DNA of 64,000 bases from Allodiplogaster sudhausi (Eukaryota; Nematoda; Chromadorea; Rhabditida; Diplogasteridae): NCBI GenBank assembly GCA_945643635.1, contig CALZFC010000001.1, forward strand, positions 7,911,001 to 7,975,000, written 5' to 3'. The translations under genes and the position numbers were made by a program. Numbering within the stretch: the first letter of the stretch is position 1; each line of letters starts with the position of its first letter. This document shows, one piece after another, positions 34,389 to 45,827 of the stretch. The notes under the pieces are model-generated. The model searched no databases, was not told the origin of the DNA, and worked only from the letters and a program-made list of their open reading frames with translations.

Positions 34389-36204
34389 TATATATATAAT
34401 CCATAATTCATTTGAGATTTCTAAAAAAAAAAAACAAGGACTCACATTGACCACACGTGGCGACGTGTGTCTGCGAATTATTCCGATTAGTTTTCTCATT
34501 TCGAGAAATATAGTCGACGGCACAGGCTCTACGATGTAGAAGAATGAACTCCTAAAGCATAAACTTGTAATTGTCACAAGTTGCATTTATCAAAATAATG
34601 TATCTATAACTCTCATGTGCTAACTTGCTCTGAATCCACCGATAATGTTCAATCATGTCATTATAGACTGGATCAGGTTCATCGGGTTTTGAAGGCCGCG
34701 GCAAATCCATAGGATCGTTATATCTAAAATAGCCTCCGTTTTAAATTGTTATTTTTGAAATTTTATCCCTAAATTACCGTGTTTTCTCTATTAGTACCCT
34801 CGGGGTTCTATTTTTCAATACCCTTGCGAGAGGGGGGCACAATTAGAGGGGGGGGGGTTCTATTAGACGGAGCGGTACTATTTTTCAATGTGAGACAGCA
34901 ACAGTTTGATAACAGCATTTTCTTCTCAAAAAAAAAAGAATCATAGCTCGAATTCATAAGAATCATCACTGGAATATCCATTTTACCACATATTTTGAAT
35001 GAATTTGCAACCAGTTCATTGGGGAGAGCATCCCATGCCTCCAGGATTCATTCGAGGAACGTCTCGAGCTGAGATATTAGGCGGTTAGGGGGGTACTATT
35101 GGGGGGAGGGGGGTTCTACTAGAGGGAGGGTTCTATTTTTCAATGGGTTTATCAAAGGGGGGTACTATTAGAGGGGGGGGTTCTAATAAAGGGGGGGGAG
35201 TACTAATAGAGAAAATACGGCATCCGAGGAAAACAAGTGTTACACCTCACATGCCTTTGCACAATAAATGTTATGTCGGGCTTTAATTCCTCGAGTACGT
35301 CCGTGTAGTTGAACCACAATTGACAGCCTCTGGGATGCGTCTTCGATAGCACTTCGCAGCCTGCGAAATCAGCCGCCGTAGTAAAGTGTCTCTTTTTTGA
35401 GGCGCTTAGAGTTAGCCTGTTTCTGGCAAGCATCAAGCAGCAACATGAGGCAAAGGAGAGACAAAGTGAGAGAACATGCACTTTGAAGAGACTCTGCTCA
35501 ACATGAGGCACAGAATCTTGACCCGGTCCGCATTGAGTCAAGATTCTGTGCCTCATGTTGAACAGAGTCTCTTCAAAATGCATGCTCTCTCGCTTTCTTT
35601 TATTAGCCTCATGTTGCCGGGCAAAAGCCAAATTGTGTTGTTTTGCGTTCATTGAGAGAATTAGCATAAATCTTTGATGTCTAATGTCGATTGCGCATGG
35701 GGGGTCGCTTGATTTGGCCGAACTTTCAGTCAACTGCTGCAACTTACTAAAGTTTGCGGCATGCTGAGCGTTTAGCTGAACAGTTGTCAGTTTTGTTCAG
35801 CTTGGAGGGAATTGGTTGGTGGGACATGGGGCATATATCACGCTAGGGGGATGGAAAGGGATTCAATCAGGTGACAATTTGCTGACTGTTTCTCCGCGTC
35901 CGACCGGAAGGGGTGGTTTAGCCTCCTCACCCTATGTTGATTGGTCCTTACAATTCGTTTCCGCCTTGGGATATTCACTCCCATCAATAGGAAGGGTACA
36001 TGATCCGCATCTCTCTCGCTCTTCTTTCTCTCTTATCTCTATGTCTCCCTCTTCTCTCTCTCTCTCGTCTCTCCCCTCTCTTCTCTCACTTCTCTTCCCT
36101 CATCTCTCTTCTCTCTCTCTTTCTTTCTTTCCATTCTCTATTTCTCACTCTCTATGTCCCGATCCCTCGCTCTTTCTCTGTCTTTCTCTGATCTCTCTCT
36201 ATCA

Positions 36205-36241
<37 letters not shown>

Positions 36242-39060
36242 TCTTTCTCTTTCTCTCTCTCTCTGTCTCTCTCTGTCTGTCTCTCTCTATGTCTCATTCT
36301 CTATCTATCTATCTCTCTCTCTCTGTGCCAATAGCAAAGAAACCAATAACAAAGAAGCAGGGATGCTGATATCAGTGTAAACATGAGGCTAAACCTAGTG
36401 TTAACCTGCTTAGCCTCATGTCAGTACCCTGATGTTAAGCCTCAAAAAAGGGACACTTTACTACGGCGGCAGAGGTAACACTGATTGTGAGGACAAGGAC
36501 AAATCTTCAAATTTTAAAAAATTGAGGAGAAAAACGAATCTTCAAAATTGACAAAATTGAGGGAAAAAACCAATTTTTAAAATTAACAACGTTGAAAAAA
36601 GGACAAATCTTCAAAATTGAAAATAGCTTCATGCTCCAACCTCCTTCGGAGAAGATCCTGAATTCGCTAAAGAACGGCTTGAATGCCTGCCAGATCATCT
36701 TGGCATGATCGGGCGCGTAGCTGTTGCCGATGATTGCGAAGCGGAGTGAGCCGTTTCCTGGCTGAGAAAAAAAACCACCAAGTTCAAATGTTACAGTATG
36801 CCAACTCGTCAAGTTTGTTTGCTGAAAACGAAAAGAATCGTAGAAAAAATGGCTAACGTTTATAATTACGTTTTAACGATTAACTTATATACATATGTAC
36901 ATATAGTTGAGTGAGATAAAAAAACATATTTAAAGGAGGCCAATCACTGCAAAATGCTTAATTCAGATAACCCCGAATAAAAGAGTCATTCTTGCGTTTA
37001 AAAAAAAACCAGCTGAGAGTGCGTAGCGCCATGGCAATTTGGAATCTCACATGACAAGATCATTAACCGGCATGTCACAAGCGCCGTGCGGCGGCAAAAA
37101 GGACGAAGTGTTCGTCGTCCCCCGGAAGGCGTAGTACGTGCAGTCGGGGATCATGAGATTGGCCTGAGGATCCTCGAAGAACTTCATGTTCTTCTCCACA
37201 GCCTCAGCTGTAGTGATAAAACAAGCGTTTTCTTCTCGCTCACTTTTAGGATTAAAATATAAACTAAAATTAGATTTATTTTTGCTTCTTCTAAAGAATG
37301 GTTTTAATGTACTATGTACATTTCGAGATCAAAACAACAGTGAAGAACATCAATGCTTGCAAACTCTGAATCATCAATACCGATATCAGGCGTGACCGGA
37401 TAAAGGCGTTCTTTGACTGGTTGTGCGATTGAAAGCGTGATCGCCGTGAGTATTAAGAAAAGTAGACAGCTGCCTCCTGAGAAGTATTCATCAGATATCG
37501 ATCGCTTTCTGTGCACTTTGATGCGTTTGAAAGAGATATTCCTCCTTTGAGGAGTTTTTTTTTTCAGATTTTTGTATGCGCATTTTTTTTACGATCGACA
37601 TGGAGAATCATTTTTTTCTAGCTATGTTCAAAATGAAATAACGCCAAAGAAGAGCTTTGCCAACCAATTTGAGCTTTCGTCCAAAGACGATAGCGCAGTT
37701 CGAAGAATTCGCAGGCTAGAATTGTGATTGAGATCGAGAGTGGAATGCCAATCTGCCGTGCTGAACATTTTTTTTAATTATTTGCTTGTTAAAAAAAGTT
37801 ATTTTGATAATGAACATGGGAACTGTAACAAAGTGTGGTAAATTATCATCTTTTTTATACTTAAAGGAGGTATCGGGCAATATTTATCCTAGGTTTTTCT
37901 TCTATGTATATAAGTCTACCTAGGCGTGAAATATATGTACAGTATTGGCCATAAGGTTATCATCTTTTGATGTTTCATGCATATGTTTTTCCAAGTGGAA
38001 TAAAGCTTACGATATTTTCAGTGTTTCTTCCTTATACTGGCAGAAATTATGTATGTGGCAGATATTTATTTCATTGATTTACTACTTATTGTGAAAAAAT
38101 CAATAGCTCAAATCCCTCGGTTGCGCATTTAGGCGCGCAGGACAGAATAATTTATTTCCACGATTTCGGGGTTGTTTTAGTTGTAATTTTATTTCAGTTG
38201 TTGTAGATGAACCCGACGATAACTTTTTGGTATGATCGCGATTTAGTCACATGTTTTTACATGCTACCTGCCGGCAGGTTCATGTAAAAGCATGTGAGGC
38301 CTCCAGCACGCACTAAGGTTCAGCTCCAGACGGTTGAAGTGCATTAAATCGACCATTTGCTACTATGCTCATAGTAGTTCTGGTCTCCATTTATTCGGAG
38401 GTAATCATTGAACATATTTCATATGGTTACTTGTGCTGTAAAAATTAGGTTGTAACTATTTGAGAATACTTTGAACACCGCGGTCAACTTTGCTTGGCAG
38501 CCCATGCGTGCTCAAAGAGAAGTTGTGCAGGAGTCCGCTTTTCAAAAACGCATTTCCCTATTTATGATGACAATTAGTAGGCTTTTCATATCAAGCACGT
38601 CTAAATGCGCAACCAAGTGATTTGAGCTATTGATTTTTTTCATTATTCGTAGTGTATCAATAAAATCAATAATCTGCAACATAATATGCACCAGTATAAG
38701 GAAGAAACTCTAAAAAAATTCATAAACTTCCTTCCACTTTGAGAAAACATAATATATGAAACACCAAAGTGTGATAATCTTTTGGCCAGTACTGTATAGC
38801 CCACTAGATCTTCTTCCATTATGTTCTAGTAATGGTAACGTAAAACTCGCGGGTGCGAATTCGTAAGATACATCCTTTAAATATTTAGCAACAGCTACGT
38901 ATTTCACATTTCTTTGATTCTTACTCACATGGAGATAGCACAAAGTCATCGGTGTCAACAAAGTAGATGACGATGGGCCAGTGAATAAGGTAGAGGGCGT
39001 ACGAAATGTCGCCGAGAAAGACGAATGAGCGCCATCGGAGGAGATTTGTCAGCTAGAGAG

Positions 39061-39098
<38 letters not shown>

Positions 39099-41239
39099 GG
39101 ATATAGAATGATAGATATAAAGAATAGGAGAGAGAATGAGAGATAGAAAGAATGGGAGAGAATGAGAGAGAGAACATGAGAGATAGAGAGAGAAAGAATG
39201 AGAGAGAGAGAGTGAGTGTGAAAATGTGAGTAAAATTAGAGAGAATAAGAGAGAGTGAATGAGAATGAGGGAGAGAAAAAGTGCTAGAGAGAATGAGAGA
39301 GAGATTAAGAAAGAGAAAATTAGAGAGAGAATGAGAGATAGAGAGAATGAAAGAGCATGAGAGATAGAGGTATATAAAGAGAATGAACGAGAGAGAGAGA
39401 GCGCGAGATAGTATAAGAATGAGAACGAGAGATAGAGAGAATTAGATAGAAATAGAGAGAGAAAGCGAGAGAGAGAGAGTGAGAGAGAGAGAGATAGATT
39501 GAGCCGAAATTGATCGTGAGTGAAAAAGAAGTGTATCTGACTTGAGTGAGACAAAAAATTTATAATTTTTGTAAAGAATTTATGAAAAAAATACAAAACA
39601 AAATGAACTTGTCCGCAGTCGCAATGAATGACCGCCGCAGTCGCCATGGTCACGATTACACGAGCCGCGATTGGCCACAGTTGCATTGGCATAAAGACAG
39701 CCACGAGAAGGAAAGCGGCATAGCGGAATACGGTAGAATGACAGGAGAAATACTGTAGTTGTTTTCAGCGCATCAATTGGTACTTTTAATGCTAATGACA
39801 ATACATGAACGTGAGCGAAAAAAGAGAGACGACGGCTTACAAAAAGAGAAGGTCGATCCGAAAAAGAGGTCGTCTTGTCTTGATCGCTGGAAATGTTGCC
39901 GAGGAGGCTGACCTTCTGCGTCTCCTTCAATATTCACTATGATCAAGTAAAAATTAGCTTACAATTAGCAACAAAACTTTTACTAACTAATCATGCTATT
40001 AATTATAAATAAGCATGAAAATTACGATACGACCAATTAAAAAAAGTTTTGGAATGGAATGGATAGGTTAATTCTGATAAGTCAAAGAAGATTCCTACTT
40101 TTTGAGCGTTTTCTTTCTTCTTGTCTTGATCAAAAATGTGCACGGCTCCTGCAAGAAATTGCCAGAGACGGAGAGGCGTCGCATTAAATGCGATTATCGG
40201 TTGCGCGAAGAGGAAGCCGATGAATGAGATTGTGAGCACTAAAATTCATGTTTAAAAAAAACATGTACATATATTTGATACGTTTAACGATTTATATTTC
40301 TTGATGTAGTAAAGACTAGTAAAGAGTTAGAGTAAGAACAATCGAAGGAAAGCGGATTCGCGACCTATTCGGCAGAAGCGTGTAGATAACAGGCGCAATC
40401 AGATAGAATTGAACTTCGACCGACAGTGACCAAACATGAGTGAAGAGACTGTCACTTTTGATGGCCTTGAAGTAAATAAAGCGTGTTTCTTTCAGCAGTT
40501 TGCAATGGAAAAGCCAACTTTACAAAAGAAAAAAAAAATTATTTAAAACAGAAAATAAAATGTTTCGAATATGTAGAAAAGACAAAAAACAAACGGTGAA
40601 GTAGTTTATTCGCTCGAACATGGAGCGGATGTTGGTTAGGAAAGGAATCGCAAAAATTGCAGCCTCCTGGAAAAAATCTAAATTTGTTGTAGCAATAAAT
40701 TAAAAAAAATACTTTTTTGAAGGAATAAAGCGCGTAATTGTAAATGGTTACCCGATCAAGCGGAATTCGAAGTGGGTCCGAAAAGAGCATGATGAGCACT
40801 GAGGCGGCGAGGCAGAAGAGTAGATGCATAGGAAGGGTCGTCGATAATAGAAGGACGTAAGTATCCGTAGTGACAATCCTTCATTCTCAGCGATTTGGCT
40901 TGCCAGAATCGATGAGATCAAATAACCGGAAAGGACGAAGAATCTAAAACATTCCATGCATCGTATACACGCTTTCTTTCGGACGTTAAAAAGACACAAT
41001 TTTTTTCCAGAAGTGACCATATACTTAAACTAAATATAAGTCATTAAAGATATAAAAAAATACTTGACTTTTAATGCGAATATCAACTATGAAAACTCTT
41101 TTTTTTTATTCTAACATATCGACGCCAACGAATCCGTTCGGGCAGAATTCGTGAAAGAAATGGTAGAGAAGGACGCAACGGCACGAAGGCCTTGCAAATC
41201 AAGGCGATGATGCGGATTCGGTCCTTTTAGCAGCCCCAT
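33516..41239 (-). CDS. Acyltransferase-3 / SGNH domain protein (nematode OAC family)
   Basis: Sixteen exons traced. N-terminal membrane acyltransferase: 41239-41116 (RLDLQGLRAVA and LLYHFFHEFCPNGFVGVD), 40943-40752 (FFVLSGYLISSILASQI, YYRR), 40666-40595 (EAAIFAIPFLTNIRSMFERI), 40465-40365 (LFTHVWSLSVEVQFYLIAP), 40238-40099, 39924-39841, 39752-39609, 39052-38929 (FVFLGDISYALYLIHWPIVI). C-terminal SGNH-like part: 37207-37051, 36761-36641 (SLRFAIIGNSYAPDHAKM), 35360-35251 (GCEVLSKTHPRGCQLWFNY), 34723-34625, 34551-34446, 34129-about 34066, 33852-33706 (AHLTPCGRERI) and 33602-33516 (stop). The family is an integral membrane O-acyltransferase, probably moving acyl groups onto an extracytoplasmic acceptor. 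TTTTTTAG lies 7 nt before the ATG. Frame jumps occur near 41173 (RAVA to VLLYHFF) and 40835 (YYRR to LPMHLLF), and some junctions miss phase, so it may be decaying or the assembly has small indels. Confidence 0.8.
34331..34400. repeat. (TA)n microsatellite
   Basis: About 70 bp of AT dinucleotide repeat in an OAC intron, preceded by a TACA repeat. Confidence 0.95.
34777..35220. mobile_element. Inverted-repeat element in an OAC intron
   Basis: Ends CCGTGTTTTCTCTATTAGTA and TACTAATAGAGAAAATACGG are near-perfect inverted repeats. The inside is built from repeated GGTACTATTAGAGGGGGG- and TTCTATTTTTCAATG-type motifs on a G-rich strand. No coding capacity. No clean target-site duplication is evident. 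Distantly similar motifs (TATTAGTACTCCTCCCTCTA) occur at 54685-54705 inside another element. Confidence 0.7.
35372..36470. mobile_element. 1.1-kb inverted-repeat element next to an OAC splice acceptor
   Basis: Terminal repeats of about 32 bp: GCCGCCGTAGTAAAGTGTC...TTTTTTGAGGC at 35372-35403 and its reverse complement at 36438-36470. Inside are a long hairpin (about 35437-35620), a CT block (36010-36325) and no transposase. It ends 11 bp from the acceptor of the exon starting at 35360. The same terminal sequence occurs alone at 18168 and, altered, at 51189. Confidence 0.75.
36010..36325. repeat. CT-rich block inside the inverted-repeat element
   Basis: Imperfect (CT)n of about 300 bp; long Ser/Leu open frames here are artefacts of the repeat. 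Confidence 0.9.
36495..36625. repeat. Tandem repeat of about 35 bp, roughly four units
   Basis: Diverged units containing AATCTTCAAAATTGA and AAATTGAGGGAAAAAACCAA, directly 3' of the SGNH exon of the OAC gene. Likely a minisatellite. Confidence 0.7.
37940..38794. mobile_element. Tc1-like non-autonomous element in an OAC intron
   Basis: Ends CAGTATTGGCCATAAGGTTA and its inverted counterpart (ending TTTTGGCCAGTACTG) resemble Tc1-family termini (CAGTGCTGGCC...), with TA on both sides (37938-37939, 38795-38796). The inverted repeats extend inward through TTTCATGCATATG-like sequence. No transposase frame inside. Confidence 0.75.
39060..39495. repeat. GA-rich intronic block
   Basis: (GA)n at 39067-39098 followed by about 400 bp of GA-rich AGAGAATGAGAGA-type repeats in an OAC intron. 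Confidence 0.9.
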
Positions 41240-41561
41240 TTTCGCGAGCTAAAAAATTAGCGTAATTTTTTAAATATATTTTCACCTTAAAAAACAAGTT
41301 TACGGTGAAAAAAAGATTAAAACCGACATTCAATGCAGAAAAAATTATATGGTGTGATAGATTCGTAAATAAATTTGTGTTGCAGAACAAAAATACCAAA
41401 ATATATGTGTGTATGAAGGATGCAATCTAATTGAAGTAGAATGTGTGAAAGTAGAAAGAAACTAAAAAAACGATTAGAAGTGATCCCGCTTTATGCAAAT
41501 CAGTATATAGCCAGATATTTGAATTTTTTTTGGAATACTGTATAAAAGTTTCTGTCGATGC

Positions 41562-41927
41562 CAGAGGTGGGAATGGGCCCAATAATTTTGGGCCCATTCC
41601 CACCTCTGGCATCGACAGAATCTTTTATACAGTATTTCAAGTCTCGGCCCGGCCCGGCCGGAAATGTCTCGGCCCTGCCCGGCCAGAAATTTCCGGGCCT
41701 TTGACAACATTTGCACTGTAATTAAGTGATTTGATGTATCCATTGAAATATTTAGTATATACATATAAACCAATTTTTAATACTTCCGAAAATTTAAAGT
41801 TTACGTCGTTACCATCAATTTGAGATTAATTTCTGACTTGAATCGGGCCTACGGGCCGGCCCAACTTTTCGTGGGCCCGGCCCGGCCCGGAACCTTGGGA
41901 AAATGGGCCGGCCCATTCCCACCTCTG
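41562..41927. mobile_element. 366-bp hAT-type MITE with a foldback of host flank
   Basis: Ends CAGAGGTGGGAATGGGCC and GGCCGGCCCATTCCCACCTC plus TG, flanked by an exact 8-bp duplication GTCGATGC (41554-41561 and 41928-41935). Next to the left end lies a 52-bp-arm palindrome (about 41531-41582 and 41588-41638) that contains the element end and also host sequence from outside the element. Interior rich in GGCCCGGCCCGG. Confidence 0.8.
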
Positions 41928-41935
41928 GTCGATGC

Positions 41936-42075
41936 CCCTGGCGCATCGTAAAAGCCAAGGGGTGAGAAGAATAGCCAAGCTCCGTTCCGAAATGAAGGAA
42001 GGCTTGTCCAGTTGGGAGTTTTGCGTTGCTTGAAGAGAACTTTTAGCAGATACGATTTTCTTTCATTGGAGACTT
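41936..42075 (-). CDS. Exon of an unrecognised gene, interrupted by the MITE
   Basis: The minus strand reads KVSNERKSYLLKVLFKQRK then TPNWTSLPSFRNGAWLFFSP and LGFYDAPGAS, after which the hAT-type MITE begins. Setting the element aside, the frame would continue as TETFIQYSKK at 41553-41522. Composition is clearly protein-like; I do not recognise the family. Upstream on the same strand, 42360-42230 reads RPLEDDKGGDIAGQVLTETG and could be an earlier exon. Confidence 0.4.
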
Positions 42076-42119
42076 TCCTGTTCGGAATATAGAATTTGTG
42101 GCAAACGTTCATTAATTAT

Positions 42120-43340
42120 TTTTTTCTCCGTCTCTTTTCCTCTCTCTCTCACATTCTCTTTCTCTCTGTCTCAATCTCTTCTCTGCCTCGCCGCCTCACT
42201 CGTTCCCCCTCCTCAACTCTCTCCATCACTTTGCTCTCTCTGAGTGCCGCTATCGCGCGCGCCATCGAGCAACTTCCTGTCTCCGTTAGGACTTGTCCAG
42301 CAATGTCTCCCCCTTTGTCGTCCTCCAGCGGCCTTTTCGTTGGCAGATTATAACATCGCGCCGCAGTCGGATCAAGATCTGACAGTCTTTTTCTTGGCAG
42401 AAGATAAAGCGAAAAAACAAGGCACTATTCATTCACCTTAGATCTACTTTAACGCCGATTTTTTAAATGAAAAAAAGAACTGGTTTTTCATTCAGATGTA
42501 AATAAGATTTCTGTCATTTTATGACATTTTCGCTATTTAACTTGTTGAATGCTTGCTTATTCCATATTGCGAAATTACTTCAGCGCAAACAAAACCCATT
42601 CCGAGAATGCGTCAACTCTTTGCCATTCTAGTTTGAATTATTTAAATTAATCACACTAATTCCACTAATCGAATTAATTCTGCGTGAATCTCTACTCTGG
42701 TTCAGTTTGCTTATCTCTCAATATCTACATAGTTTTTTCTCTCTCTCCTCCACCCCCCCCCTCTCCTTTTCTTGGGAACACCACGTCCTGATAATGAGAT
42801 TGCAAGAAAAGAGGTAGACAAAAGTTAAGAAAGTGAGAAAGGGAGAAACAAAGAAAGACAGAGACATATTCTCTCAAGTTCACATTATGAGTGTTTATTC
42901 TACAAAAGAAGTCCGCATAGGAATGCACCCCATAACTAATCATATTAATTATATTAATCGAATTAATTGCAGATCAAACAATGCTTATTGTTAGCGGTAC
43001 TGTATGTCCGAAATAGGAGAAGAAGGAATGGAAAGAACGGAAATGGATGGCCTCATGCGAGATGACTCCGATGAGAGCGCGCTTCCTTGGCGTGAGGAGC
43101 GCGGAAGAAGGCGCAGAGTCGCCGTCCTTCACGGGCCGAATTTCACAAAGTTCAGATTCTCCAGCTCCGTTCCCTAACGAACGTTTGCTTCTATCATCTA
43201 ACTCATCTTATTTTTCATATACATATGCTTATTTCCTTGGGCAGGCAATAATAGGGTCCTACTCGAGTCATATGGACATCCTGTCTTAAGTAACAAAACG
43301 ATTTATCACACAAAGAAAGGCAAGAAGGCAACAAACAATT
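42120..43340. other. Region with weak coding signals
   Basis: The plus-strand stretch 43047-43289 (MASCEMTPMRARFLGVRSAE...) and the minus-strand stretch near 42360-42230 have balanced composition but no domain. CT-rich DNA lies at 42120-42180 and 42735-42765. Nothing further is recognised. Confidence 0.3.
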
Positions 43341-43349
43341 AATACAAAA

Positions 43350-44480
43350 CAAGACAAACCCAAATACTCACGTCTACTTGATCCTTGCTGCGGTTGCTGC
43401 TGCTGTGCGTCTCTTCCTGACACTCCCAACCGAAGAAGACGCTCGTCACTCGGGCTGCCCCAACACGTGTTCCCTGTGTTTTTTTTTTACATTTAAATGG
43501 TTCGTACTTTAACCGGTGACGCAAACTTGATTAATTTTAGCCTTTGCAAATATCTATTCTGACATTGAATATAGTGAGAAGAATAATGAATTGTGTTTAA
43601 GGACACATTGATGGCACTCTTCTTCTAATGATTCCTTCCCTCTTTCCAATAACCGACCCACTTTTCATCATTCTTTTCATCGGATGCTACCGACGGCAAG
43701 TTTGTGAATTTCCCGCTCTTTAGTAAAGTCGTTGCTACGACCTTTTACAGATAAAATGGCTGTTCAGCCAGCGACATTTCGGCGCTAAGAGCGTTAAGCC
43801 CGTTTCGTTGCTCATTCCTAGTCAGTCCTTTTCGCGTCACCTCTGCCTTCAACTCATGAAAACTACAACAAACGATCATTCAACAAACTGAGAATATCAG
43901 TCATTCTGACTGATCTGAACTCCTTGGAAATCCGTTGTTCTGCTACTAGTCAATACGAGTCGTTCCCCAGCGACAAGACTTCCGAGAAGACAAGTTTATT
44001 AGGCAGCGATACTCGACAGAGAGAGAGAGCGCGAGACGACAGGGAAGGGTACTGGGTCCGAGGCGTGGTGGTCGTTGAGAGGGAACAGGACGGGAAGTTC
44101 GAGAAGTACAACGGGAACGGGGAAGGGCGGCAGGAAGAAGGCAAGAGGCGAGCAAGCTTAAGGCTGGTCGCCTCCGGGAAGAAGCTCCTCGATTAGTCAT
44201 ACTCAGGACTTACTTAAGTACAGAAGAGTATGGGGCGGAGTATATAGAGCGAGAGAGACCGAGAGGGCGAAAGAGCGAGAACGACAAGTATGAGAGGGAA
44301 CGTACATACATACAGTAAATCACACTACAAGATACAAATACAACCATTCTCTTTACATACTGAAGTAGCACAAATTGCTAGTAATGTAGTGCAATTCGGA
44401 AAGATCGTTGTTACCAGAGATGCAGACATGGTATCCTCACTGGTCAAGTTTATTCCGCATAAAGTGACACTTTACCACAG
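43350..44480 (-). mobile_element. LTR-retrotransposon relic, copy 2 (outer edge of left arm)
   Basis: Reverse-strand counterpart of 59640-60420. On the minus strand: an LTR-like block containing a CCTAATAAACTTG polyadenylation motif, then a primer-site-like TAGTAGCAGAACAAC, a short leader and a gag-like start (MTDILSLLNDRL, then an in-frame stop). Part of it (43350-43550) is not in the palindrome arm. No pol domain. Confidence 0.6.
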
Positions 44481-44514
44481 CGACTCGCTGTCCTGCTTGT
44501 CCCCAATGTCAGCT

Positions 44515-44645
44515 GTGAACCGAGCAGGAGGGGCGGGAGCGGGCGGAGGAGTGGATGCCGGCGGAGGAGTGGAAGTGGGAGGACGAGCGGAAGCCGGCGG
44601 AGGAGTAGAAGTGGGCGGAGGAGTGGAAGTGGGCGGAATGTACGG
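44515..44645. repeat. 18-bp minisatellite, left-arm allele
   Basis: About six units of a G-rich 18-mer (GGCGGAGGAGTGGAAGTG type), encoding PPTSTP/PPASAR-like hexapeptides on the minus strand. The right-arm allele at 59295-59530 has about twice as many units. Confidence 0.85.
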
Positions 44646-45734
44646 CGCACGATTTTCGCCGTCCGCCGTCTCGAGCGAATTCTTCTTGCTCAAATTTGCT
44701 TCTTCTTTTTCTGATGTCGTCTTCAGGAGCAAAGCAACCGCCTGCGCACACGCGAACTGTGCGAAATGACAGAGAAAATGAGCATTTATCTTCTGTCAAA
44801 AACAATATTGATGGTGAGATAGCCTTGTCCTAATAAAGTTCAAAATCAATAAAATTTTCAATTACGCGAATTTTTTTTACTACGCATTTAATTTATTTAT
44901 GGAATAATTAGTTTGTTTTGTTTCCGTTTCTGTTATTTTGATTTGCGCATCTCCTCGCAGTGTCTTTGCAAATCGTACGATATCTTCACTGACTTTTAAT
45001 TGACATTCCAACTGAGAACTTCACAACGCGGCGTGACAAAATATTGTGTTTGAACTTGTTACAATATACGAAGAATTGTGCATTAAAACACGGAAATTGA
45101 CCACGTCTTCGGATTAAATAAAGCTGTCCCGGATGAAGTCATTCGAAATGGAAAACAGGAAAAATGCTAGAGAATCAGCAAGGAACTCAACAACGCGTCG
45201 GAAGTTATTGCATTCATCAATTAACATCCACAAATAGAGTTACAATATTGCGGATTAGTTTTTTTTATGTTCTATTCCTAGAAGAATTGCGCGAGGTACT
45301 TGTTGACGCATCGAATGTCTTGGAAGTTGACAAATAAGTGGCGATGGAATATTTGCGAACCGCTGTAAACTAAAAAAGGAAATATGTATATACATAATTA
45401 CATAAATCAAAATTATAACACTCGGCTTATGGTTATCAACTTACAAATACTAAAAAAAGGAAGTATGACCACTTCTTAAAGGAGAATTACATTCAATTTT
45501 CTGTCATTTTATCAGATTTAAACAAACAAGAGAAAGAAAGCATTTATCTGCTCTCGCTCGTTATCTTTTGAGGCAAAAGAGCGCCTATTCAGGATTGAAC
45601 TTTCGATTCAGTTAAATAGGAAAAAGAGAAAGAGCAATTAAATGAGAGAAATCGTGGCGAGTTTTGTACATTTTCTGTATAGATGGATCCACTGAGATGT
45701 GTAAGGAAGCAACCGAGAATGACCAACTTCGGGT

Positions 45735-45827
45735 GGAATACATTTGCGCACAGACCAATGCGCACAGCACAGTGCCCTCAATACTATGGTGTGCGCAAGT
45801 GTCTGCGCGAAAATGCAGTCCACGCAC
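45735..45827. mobile_element. Short TTGCGCACA inverted-repeat MITE, left-arm copy
   Basis: Sequence running from TGGAATACATTTGCGCACAG to CGCAGTGTCTGCGCG-like sequence and GTCCACGC forms imperfect inverted repeats similar to the ends of the 1.2-kb element at 54278-55482. The right arm has the same insertion at 56843-56940, so it predates the inverted duplication. Confidence 0.6.

Noticed and set aside
43924..44196. Open frames of 80-90 codons within the LTR-like block (also 59877-60187)
   Set aside because: Present on both strands of the LTR-like sequence with no domain; they overlap the polyadenylation and primer-site motifs.
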